Shown here: piece after piece, positions 58,234 through 64,000 of the stretch | How the letters are laid out: each line of letters starts with the position of its first letter | Position numbering within the stretch: the first letter of the stretch is position 1 | Assembly: GCF_035989305.1 (NCBI RefSeq) | Contig: NZ_CP108514.1 | Span: forward strand, 8,660,501 to 8,724,500 | Length of the DNA: 64,000 nucleotides | Source of the DNA: Streptomyces sp. NBC_01233 | GTDB lineage: Bacteria; Actinomycetota; Actinomycetes; Streptomycetales; Streptomycetaceae | Reading direction: 5' to 3' | The notes under the pieces: generated by a model | The model's database searches: none | Told to the model about the DNA's origin: nothing | The model's input: the letters and a program-made list of their open reading frames with translations, nothing else | Translations under genes and position numbers: made by a program

Positions 58234-58596
58234 TCAGCCGCGCACCCGGCGGAGCTTCACCTTCTGGATGCCGTGCTGCTCGGCGATCTGCCGCTTCAAC
58301 TCCGCACGCTGCCCTACGGGCATGTCGGCCTCGAAGTGGACCACCAGGTAGAAGCCCTTGTCCGACTCCGATCCCGTCACACTCGTCGCACCGTACGGCT
58401 GAAGCCGACCCTGGACGCCCCGGAAATCGTCCTCATTCCAGTCGGCACCGGTTTCCGCCCGATAGAACGCGTTAGGTTCGGCCATCGCGGGGCCGAACCG
58501 GAAGTGCCAGGCGTACGAAGTGGTGCCCACCGCGAGGTTTCGCTGCACCTTGTGCGCAGGCTGGACCCGCGCGTCGCTCTTCCGTCCGGCGCTCAC
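58234..58596 (-). CDS. Hypothetical protein, 120 aa
   Basis: GTG 58596 after GAGGAGG. The product is basic and soluble, with 'YAWHFRFGPAMAEPNAFYRAETGADWNEDDFRGVQGRLQPYGATSV' and 'FYLVVHFEADMPVGQRAELKRQIAEQHGIQKVKLRRVRG'. The second half looks like a small alpha/beta (ferredoxin-like) unit. I do not recognise a family. Two palindromes (58616-58641) lie just upstream, so it is probably a regulated single gene, or the start of an operon with nothing after it, as the next gene (53713-58077) begins 156 bases downstream with its own start site. Confidence 0.7.
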   Translation of the reverse strand: MSAGRKSDARVQPAHKVQRNLAVGTTSYAWHFRFGPAMAEPNAFYRAETGADWNEDDFRGVQGRLQPYGATSVTGSESDKGFYLVVHFEADMPVGQRAELKRQIAEQHGIQKVKLRRVRG

Positions 58597-58615
58597 GGCC
58601 GCCTCCTCGAATCCC

Positions 58616-58641
58616 TGAACGTGTTCAACTGAACGCGTTCA
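58616..58641 (-). promoter_or_regulatory. Two adjacent TGAAC-type palindromes (operator pair)
   Basis: TGAACGTGTTCA (58616-58627, one central mismatch pair) and TGAACGCGTTCA (58630-58641, perfect) have centres 14 bases apart, 20-45 bases upstream of the GTG at 58596. This is a likely repressor site for the hypothetical gene; the regulator is not known. Confidence 0.6.
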
Positions 58642-58701
58642 AGCCACCAGGTCCGCCCGGGGGAGGTGCGCCTCGTCGCCAAAGCGGTTTCGCAGTGGGG
58701 T

Positions 58702-58717
58702 GGTAAAGCGCATTAGT
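58702..58717 (+). promoter_or_regulatory. Sugar-importer operator, upstream copy
   Basis: GGTAAAGCGCATTAGT shares 14 bases (TAAAGCGCATTAGT) with 58811-58824. The motif is near-palindromic (ACTAA-A-GCGC-A-TTAGT in the other copy), of LacI/ROK-type shape. It lies ~37 bases upstream of the candidate -35. Confidence 0.6.
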
Positions 58718-58753
58718 GCCCGCCTTCGCGAACCGGCCATAAATGGTCGCAAG

Positions 58754-58783
58754 TTGACGGAGAGTCGGGCTTTGTTATCGAAT
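58754..58783 (+). promoter_or_regulatory. Candidate promoter of the sugar ABC importer operon
   Basis: TTGACG (58754-58759) and TCGAAT (58778-58783) with an 18-base spacer; TATCGA at 16 bases is an alternative -10. The local AT content is raised. A start near 58790 would place the second operator at about +20 to +35, a standard repressing position. Confidence 0.4.
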
Positions 58784-58808
58784 TGATATCATGCCGGACC
58801 GGCTTTGC

Positions 58809-58824
58809 ACTAAAGCGCATTAGT
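58809..58824 (+). promoter_or_regulatory. Sugar-importer operator, downstream copy
   Basis: ACTAAAGCGCATTAGT is palindromic at all but two positions. It is 107 bases from the first copy, close to ten helical turns, so looping by a tetrameric LacI- or ROK-family repressor is possible. No such regulator gene is in the window; it may lie beyond 64000. Confidence 0.6.
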
Positions 58825-59001
58825 CCAAGTCAACCTTGTCGTGCTGAGGCCATCTGGCCGCCTGTTCCGGCCTGTTGGGGCATTCGGTACCCGGATGTCA
58901 CCGGCCAATGGGGCCTCGGCCTCATTGACGGGATCCTGACTTCGGGCCACGGTGGGCACCGCCTCCGGCAAAGAGGCCGGACTTCTGCAAAGGCGGCGAC
59001 G

Positions 59002-60336
59002 ATGATCCGTTCGAACCCGACCCGTATTGCCGTGGCCACGCTGGTGACCGGCGCCCTCCTCTCGACCGCCGCGTGCGGCCTGAGCGGTGGCGCGAGTGAC
59101 GCGAAGGAGGCCGAGAAGACGGGCAGGGTGGCCGGTGAGATCACCTTCCGGACCCTCCAGCTGAAGCCGACGTTCACGGCCTACGTGCAGGGGGTCATCG
59201 ACGCCTTCGAGCAGAAGCACCCCGAGGCCGAGGTCAAGTGGGAGGACGTCCCCGGCGACGGCTACAACGAGAAGCTCGTCGCGGACGCCCAGGCCGGGGC
59301 CCTTCCCGACGTGGTCAACCTCTCCACCGACTCCTTCCAGCTCCTCGCAGACCGCGGCATGCTCGCCGACGTCGCCAAGCTCGACGGGGCGGCGGCCAAG
59401 GAGTACGTGCCCGGTGCCTGGGAGCAGTTCAAGCTGCCGGGCAAGGGGGACAGCGTGTACGCCTACCCGTGGTACGTGACCCCCGAGATCCTCACCTACA
59501 ACAGAGAACTCTTCGAGAAGGCCGGCCTGGACCCGGCCAAGCCGCCCACCGGCGTGGAGCAGTTCTTCGACTACGCCGAGAAGATCGCCGCCACGTCCGG
59601 GGGCCAGTACTCCGCCTTCATGGCCGATCCCAAGGGCCGGCTGCCCGGGGACTGGCAGAAGATGGGCATACCGATCCTCAGCGAGAAGCAGGACCGGTTC
59701 ACCTTCGGCACCGACCAGGCCGTCGCCTGGGTGGAGCGGATGAAGGACCTGTACGCCAAGGGCGCCATGCCCAAGGAGTCCCTGCTCAAGTCCGACGACA
59801 TCAACCAGCTCTACGGCGGCGGAAAGATCGTCTTCGGCCCCGGCTCCCCGGGCTTCGTCAAGGACGTCAAGCAGAACGCCCCGCAGGTCTACGCGAAGAC
59901 CCAGGTCGCGGGAGCCGTCACGGGCAAGCTCGGCCACATCGGCATCTACGCCCAGTCGCTCGGGATCAAGAAGGACACCAAGCACCCCGACGCGGCGGCC
60001 GAGTTCGCGAAGTGGGTGACCAACGGACCCAACCAGGTGGAGTTCTCCAGGAAGGCCACCATCTACCCCTCCAACGCGCAGGGCCTCGCCGACCCGTTCT
60101 TCTCGGACAAGGGCGACGGCAAGGACGCGGAGACCCTGGCCCGCGCGGTCGGCGCCGAGCAGCTGAAGACCGCCGCGCTCGACGCCAACACCCCCGTCCA
60201 GTGGACCAATCAGGTGGGCGACGCCGTCGTACGCGAGGTGCAGAAGGCCATCACGGGTGAGCAGGATCCCCGGACGGCGGTGAAGAAGGCCGAGGAAGCG
60301 GCGAACAAGCTCCTCACAGCCGCGGCCGACAAGTGA
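59002..60336 (+). CDS. Extracellular sugar-binding lipoprotein of a CUT1 ABC importer
   Basis: ATG 59002; the frame is open upstream but only into the regulatory region. 444 residues with lipobox LLSTAAC (Cys25), so it is anchored outside. Family 1 solute-binding protein pattern: 'YVQGVIDAFEQKHPEAEVKWEDVPGDGYNEKLVADAQAGALPDVVNLSTDSFQLLADRGMLAD', 'YVTPEILTYNRELFEKAGLDPAKPPTGVEQFFDYAEKIAA', 'KDTKHPDAAAEFAKWVTNGPNQVEFSRKATIYPS'. It should bind an oligosaccharide, probably one released by, or the substrate of, the GH38 mannosidase three genes on. The stop overlaps the permease start (GTGA). Confidence 0.95.
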   Translation: MIRSNPTRIAVATLVTGALLSTAACGLSGGASDAKEAEKTGRVAGEITFRTLQLKPTFTAYVQGVIDAFEQKHPEAEVKWEDVPGDGYNEKLVADAQAGALPDVVNLSTDSFQLLADRGMLADVAKLDGAAAKEYVPGAWEQFKLPGKGDSVYAYPWYVTPEILTYNRELFEKAGLDPAKPPTGVEQFFDYAEKIAATSGGQYSAFMADPKGRLPGDWQKMGIPILSEKQDRFTFGTDQAVAWVERMKDLYAKGAMPKESLLKSDDINQLYGGGKIVFGPGSPGFVKDVKQNAPQVYAKTQVAGAVTGKLGHIGIYAQSLGIKKDTKHPDAAAEFAKWVTNGPNQVEFSRKATIYPSNAQGLADPFFSDKGDGKDAETLARAVGAEQLKTAALDANTPVQWTNQVGDAVVREVQKAITGEQDPRTAVKKAEEAANKLLTAAADK

Positions 60337-61388
60337 CGGCCGTGGGCGGGCGCGTCGGCGCGGGCGTCGGCGCCGAACGGTCCGACGTCGTCACCGGGGA
60401 GGCGGAGGGCGACACCGTGAAGTCGAGCGGTGGCGCCCGGGAGCCGGGCGGCGCCCTCGCGCGCAGGCGGCGACGCCGAGCCGCTCAGCGTGCCATGGAG
60501 GCCGATACGGGCCTGGTCCACCGCAAGTGGTGGACCCCCTACCTCTTCCTCGCCCCCGGTCTGGCGATGGTGGCGCTCTTCAGCCTCTGGCCGTTCGTCA
60601 ACACCGTCGTCCTCTCCTTCACCGACGCCCAGATCCTGCGCGGCGGCACCTTCGTCGGCTTCGACAACTACCGCCGCGCCTTCGACGACCCCGACTTCTG
60701 GGTCGCCACCGGCAACAGCGTGCTGTACCTCGCGGTCGTCGTACCGTGCCTGGTCCTCCTCCCGCTGGCCCTCGCCGTCCTCGTCCAGGCCAAGGTCCCC
60801 GGCATCGGCTTCTTCCGGTCCGCCTTCTACACGCCGGTGATCGCCTCGGCCGTGGTCGTCGGACTGATCTGGCAGTGGGTGCTGCGCAGCGACGGTCTCG
60901 TCAACACGGTCTTCCAACGGCTGAACCTCGTCTCCGAGCCGATCCCGTTCCTGACGGACTCCGCGATGCTGCTGGTCTCCGCGATGCTCGTGACCGTGTG
61001 GAAGGGCCTCGGCTACTACATGGTCTTCTACCTGGCGGCCCTCGGGAACGTCCCCGCCTCCCTCTACGAGGCGGCCGCCATCGACGGCGCCGGCCCCGTC
61101 CGCCGCTTCTTCAGCATCACCGTCCCCCAGGTGAAACCGATGATGCTGCTGGTCGGCACCCTCTCCGCGATCTCCGCGCTGCGCGTCTTCACCGAGATCT
61201 ACATCCTCGGCGGTGAGAGCGGGGGCCCCGGCGGCGGCGCCCGCACCCTGCCGTTCCTCATCCGGCAGGTCGGCCTCGGCTTCTCCGGCGAGACCGGCTA
61301 CGCCTCCGCCATCTCCATCCTGCTGTTCCTCCTGACCCTGGTCTTCAGCCTGCTGGGCCGCCGCCTGTCGAAGGGAGACGAGAGTTGA
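60333..61388 (+). CDS. CUT1 sugar ABC transporter permease 1 (MalF/UgpA type)
   Basis: GTG 60333, coupled to the previous stop; a GTG at 60417 is an alternative as the first ~55 residues are low-complexity and basic. 351 residues, six transmembrane helices starting 'WWTPYLFLAPGLAMVALFSLWPFVNTVVLSFTD'. The conserved cytoplasmic EAA loop that docks the ATPase is 'LYEAAAIDGAGPVRRFFSITVPQVKPMM'. It forms a heterodimeric channel with the next gene product. No ATPase gene is in the operon, as is common in Streptomyces, where the shared MsiK ATPase serves many CUT1 importers. Confidence 0.95.
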   Translation: MTAVGGRVGAGVGAERSDVVTGEAEGDTVKSSGGAREPGGALARRRRRRAAQRAMEADTGLVHRKWWTPYLFLAPGLAMVALFSLWPFVNTVVLSFTDAQILRGGTFVGFDNYRRAFDDPDFWVATGNSVLYLAVVVPCLVLLPLALAVLVQAKVPGIGFFRSAFYTPVIASAVVVGLIWQWVLRSDGLVNTVFQRLNLVSEPIPFLTDSAMLLVSAMLVTVWKGLGYYMVFYLAALGNVPASLYEAAAIDGAGPVRRFFSITVPQVKPMMLLVGTLSAISALRVFTEIYILGGESGGPGGGARTLPFLIRQVGLGFSGETGYASAISILLFLLTLVFSLLGRRLSKGDES

Positions 61389-62317
61389 GCACCCCGCTCT
61401 CCCCGGGGAAGACCCCACCCTCCCCGGGGAGCACCCCGCCTTCCCCCGGGAGCGGGCCGCCCCGCCGCACCGGCCACGGCGCGGGCGCCGCCGCCCGCAG
61501 GCGCCGGTGGCTCGGCCCGGCCGCCCGGTACGCCACGCTGCTGCTGATGCTCGTCGTCATGCTGGGACCGATCGTCTGGCAGTTCCTCACCTCGATCCGC
61601 GGCCGCACCGAGAACGTCTACGACGGCGTGCTGCCCTCGCAGCCCACCCTCGACAACTACGCCCGGGTCGCCGAGTCCTTCCCGCTGCTCCAGTACGTCG
61701 GCAACACCCTCACCGTCGCGGTCCTCGCGATCACCTCGAACATGCTCTTCGCGGCGATGGGCGGGTACGCCCTCTCGCGGGCCGCCTGGAAGGGCCGCCA
61801 GGTCGTCTTCACCGTGCTGGTGGCGACCCTGATGTTCCCCTTCGAGTCCGTGATGATCTCGATGTTCCTCACGGTCCGCGAGATGGGCCTGGTCGACACG
61901 CTCATCGGCGTCTGGCTCCCCGGCGCGGTCTCCGTGCTCAACATCATGATCATGCGGGCGGCCTTCCTCGCCGTGCCCAAGGAGGTCGAGGAGGCCGCGG
62001 TCCTGGACGGGGCCGGCGAATGGACCCGCTTCACCCGGGTGTTCCTCCCCGCCGCCAAGGGCGCCCTGGCCGTCGTCTGCATCACCAGCTTCATGGGTGC
62101 CTGGGACGACTTCCTCTGGCCCCTGCTGGTCCTCACGAACAGCGACCACTACACCCTGCAGCTCGGCCTGAAGACCCTGGCCGGCGCCACCACCGTCAAC
62201 GACCAGAGGCTCATCGCCGCCGGCGCGATGGCCGCCCTCCTGCCGATGATGCTGCTCTTCTTCGCCCTCCAGCGTTTCTTCTTCAAGGGCGTGGGTGAGG
62301 GAGCAGTCAAGACCTGA
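61385..62317 (+). CDS. CUT1 sugar ABC transporter permease 2 (MalG/UgpE type)
   Basis: TTG 61385, overlapping the previous stop (TTGA), so translational coupling is likely. 310 residues with a Pro/Ser-rich N-terminus ('GKTPPSPGSTPPSPGSGPP'), then six hydrophobic helices from 'YATLLLMLVVMLGPIVWQFLTSI'. The EAA loop reads 'EVEEAAVLDGAGEWTRFTRVFLPAAKGALAVV'. It pairs with permease 1. A leader of 87 bases separates it from the mannosidase gene, which is probably in the same transcript. Confidence 0.95.
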   Translation: MSTPLSPGKTPPSPGSTPPSPGSGPPRRTGHGAGAAARRRRWLGPAARYATLLLMLVVMLGPIVWQFLTSIRGRTENVYDGVLPSQPTLDNYARVAESFPLLQYVGNTLTVAVLAITSNMLFAAMGGYALSRAAWKGRQVVFTVLVATLMFPFESVMISMFLTVREMGLVDTLIGVWLPGAVSVLNIMIMRAAFLAVPKEVEEAAVLDGAGEWTRFTRVFLPAAKGALAVVCITSFMGAWDDFLWPLLVLTNSDHYTLQLGLKTLAGATTVNDQRLIAAGAMAALLPMMLLFFALQRFFFKGVGEGAVKT

Positions 62318-62404
62318 GCCCGCCCGTCCACCGCCCGGCCCGTTCCACCGCCCCCGTACCGACCAGCCGTCCGTACCGACCACCCAGTCCCTGGAGCAGC
62401 CGTC

Positions 62405-64000
62405 ATGCACGACGACCGCAGCATCACCGAGCACCGCCTCCGCCGGGTCCTGAAGGAGCGGATCAAGCCCGCCGTCCACTCCCGCCCGCTCCCGCTGACC
62501 GTCGAGCGCTGGGAGGCCCCGGGGGAGCCCGTCCCCGTCGCCGAGGGCCTGGCGGCCTCGTACGAGCCCTGCGCGATCGGCGATCCGTGGGGCCCGGCCT
62601 GGGGCACCACCTGGTTCAAGGTCACCGGCACCGTCCCGGCTGACTGGGCCGGCCGCACCGTCGAGGCCGTCCTCGACCTCGGCTTCGACCGGATGATGCC
62701 CGGCTTCCAGTGCGAGGGCCTGGTCCACCGGGCCGACGGCGGCGAGATCAAGGCGCTCAACCCGTACAACGACTGGGTCCGCGTCGCCGACCGCGCCGAG
62801 GGCGGCGAGCACGTCGAGTGGTACGTCGAGGCCGCCTCCAACCCGGTCCTGGTCGACCACGCGGTCACGTACGAGGGCGACCGGCTGACCAGCGGCGACC
62901 AGCCGCTCTACCGGCTCGCCCGGATGGACCTCACCGTCTTCGAGACCGAGGTGTGGGAGCTGGTCCAGGACCTCGAGGTCCTCTACGACCTGATGATCCA
63001 GCTCGACACCCGGGACGCCCGGCGCCACGGGATCCTGCACGCCATCGGCTCCGCCCTGGACGCGGTGGACCTGACGGACGTGCCCGGCTCGGCGGCCGCC
63101 GCCCGCGCCGAGCTCGCCGGGGTGCTGGCCGCCCCGGCCGGCGCCTCCGCACACCGGATCAGCGCCGTCGGCCACGCCCACATCGACTCGGCCTGGCTGT
63201 GGCCGCTGCGCGAGACGGTGCGCAAGGTCTCGCGCACCGCCTCCAACATGGTCAGCCTGATGGACGAGCACCCCGAGTTCGTCTTCGCGATGTCGCAGGC
63301 CCAGCAGCTCGACTGGATCAAGACCTACCGGCCCGAGCTGTTCGAGCGGGTCAAGAAGAAGATCGCGGACGGGCAGTTCGTGCCGGTCGGCGGGATGTGG
63401 GTGGAGTCCGACACCAACATGGTCGGCGGCGAGGCCATGGCCCGGCAGTTCCTCTACGGCAAGAAGTTCTTCCTCGACGAGTTCGGCATCGAGACGAACA
63501 ACGTCTGGCTCCCCGACTCCTTCGGCTACACCGCCGCGATGCCGCAGATCGTCAAGCTCTCCGGCTCCCAGTGGTTCCTCACCCAGAAGATCTCCTGGTC
63601 CCAGGTCAACGCCTTCCCCCACCACACCTTCTGGTGGGAGGGCATCGACGGCACCCGCGTCTTCACGCACTTCCCGCCGGTCGACACCTACAACTCCGAC
63701 CTCGGCGGCGCCCAGCTGGCGCACGCCGCCCGCAACTACCGGGAGAAGGGCCGCGGTTCGCGGTCGCTGGCCCCCTTCGGCTGGGGTGACGGCGGGGGCG
63801 GCCCCACCCGCGAACACCTGGCCCGCGCCAAGCGCCAGCGGGACCTCGAAGGCTCCCCGAAGGTGCGGATCGAGCGCCCGGACGCCTTCTTCGAGAAGGC
63901 CCGCGCCGAGTACGAGGACGCGCCCGTCTGGGCGGGCGAGCTCTACCTGGAGCTGCACCGCGGCACCTACACCTCCCAGGCCAAGACCAAGCAGGGCAAC
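62405..64000 (+). CDS. GH38 alpha-mannosidase, 3' end outside the window
   Basis: ATG 62405; 532 codons are open to the last base. There is no signal peptide, so it is cytosolic. N-terminal beta domain with 'DPWGPAWGTTWFKVTGTVPADWAGRTVEAVLDLGFDR', as in the bacterial GH38 / Ams1-like group. The catalytic barrel starts near residue 255 with 'AVGHAHIDSAWLWPLRETVRKVSRTASNMVSLM' (His and Asp zinc ligands), then 'QFVPVGGMWVESDTNMVGGEAMARQFLYGKKFF' and 'VWLPDSFGYTAAMPQIVKLSG', whose Asp is the expected nucleophile. The full enzyme is about 1000 residues. It hydrolyses alpha-mannosides after uptake by the preceding importer. Confidence 0.95.
   Translation, partial: MHDDRSITEHRLRRVLKERIKPAVHSRPLPLTVERWEAPGEPVPVAEGLAASYEPCAIGDPWGPAWGTTWFKVTGTVPADWAGRTVEAVLDLGFDRMMPGFQCEGLVHRADGGEIKALNPYNDWVRVADRAEGGEHVEWYVEAASNPVLVDHAVTYEGDRLTSGDQPLYRLARMDLTVFETEVWELVQDLEVLYDLMIQLDTRDARRHGILHAIGSALDAVDLTDVPGSAAAARAELAGVLAAPAGASAHRISAVGHAHIDSAWLWPLRETVRKVSRTASNMVSLMDEHPEFVFAMSQAQQLDWIKTYRPELFERVKKKIADGQFVPVGGMWVESDTNMVGGEAMARQFLYGKKFFLDEFGIETNNVWLPDSFGYTAAMPQIVKLSGSQWFLTQKISWSQVNAFPHHTFWWEGIDGTRVFTHFPPVDTYNSDLGGAQLAHAARNYREKGRGSRSLAPFGWGDGGGGPTREHLARAKRQRDLEGSPKVRIERPDAFFEKARAEYEDAPVWAGELYLELHRGTYTSQAKTKQGN

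Larger units (their letters stand above)
58597..59001. other. 405-bp divergent regulatory region
   Basis: Between the hypothetical gene (minus) and the sugar-binding protein gene (plus). It holds, in order, two TGAACNNGTTCA palindromes (58616-58641), a first TAAAGCGCATTAGT (58704-58717), a candidate promoter (58754-58783) and a second TAAAGCGCATTAGT (58811-58824). The 175 bases from there to the ATG 59002 are an untranslated leader with no strong hairpin seen. Confidence 0.6.

Noticed and set aside
59800..59880. Missing ATPase gene in the sugar importer as evidence of a broken operon
   Set aside because: CUT1 importers in Streptomyces commonly lack a local ATPase and use a shared MsiK-type protein; the permease genes are coupled and intact.

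Overview
This is actinobacterial DNA, almost certainly from a Streptomyces chromosome. It has very high G+C, G/C-biased third codon positions, GTG/TTG starts, several rare TTA codons, and typical streptomycete families (roadblock/LC7 proteins, DUF6461, LysR and TetR regulators, secreted proteins with Pro-Thr linkers, sugar ABC importers). The dense, diverse and IS-scarred content suggests an accessory chromosomal region. I found no rRNA, tRNA or CRISPR array.

Layout. 1-3900: end of a TetR regulator, a DUF6461-like protein, a stand-alone IclR-type helix-turn-helix, and four genes (three roadblock-like proteins and a DUF4388-like protein) closed by a hairpin. 4016-7594: a large GT2-TagF polymerase for teichoic-acid-like polymers. 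7720-10396: a VOC protein, a lipoprotein, a RibD/DHFR-like reductase and fragments of transposases and of an AraC-like regulator. 10397-17252: four IS elements stacked at one CTAG site next to the stop codon of a secreted phosphatase; target duplications and inverted repeats let the insertion order be read.

17249-35409 (minus strand): a tightly overlapping operon encoding a compact PUFA-synthase/hglE-like megasynthase. The first protein has a tandem nitronate-monooxygenase/PfaD-like region, then KS-AT-ACP-KR. The second is KS-AT-DH-phosphopantetheinyl transferase. They are followed by a free ACP, an alpha/beta hydrolase, a GT1 glycosyltransferase, a zinc-ribbon SAM methyltransferase and a degenerate galactokinase-like GHMP protein, then the separate phosphatase gene. 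A LysR regulator is divergent at 35891. From memory, the pair resembles the S. coelicolor SCO0124-SCO0129 cluster, long listed as 'eicosapentaenoic acid-like' with no confirmed product. A TTA codon in the first gene suggests bldA dependence.

36853-50394: a secreted beta-propeller-like protein sharing its C-terminal domain with the phosphatase, a P450, a serine-hydrolase lipoprotein lacking the SxxK lysine, a membrane-anchored sulfite-oxidase-type molybdoenzyme, an MFS transporter, secreted GH89 and GH27-lectin glycosidases, a TetR/threonine-dehydratase pair with a clear operator, and a universal stress protein.

50584-58596: a probable conflict/effector island. It holds a small membrane protein, a Trypco1-like protein, a DUF4157 (eCIS-type) protein with a possible toxin C-terminus, a membrane protein with an SQL repeat, and a 1454-residue trypsin-NTPase-TPR protein. 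59002-64000: a CUT1 sugar importer and a GH38 alpha-mannosidase cut by the window end, preceded by a repeated operator. GH38, GH89 and GH27 activities together suggest use of complex mannose-, GlcNAc- and galactose-containing glycans.
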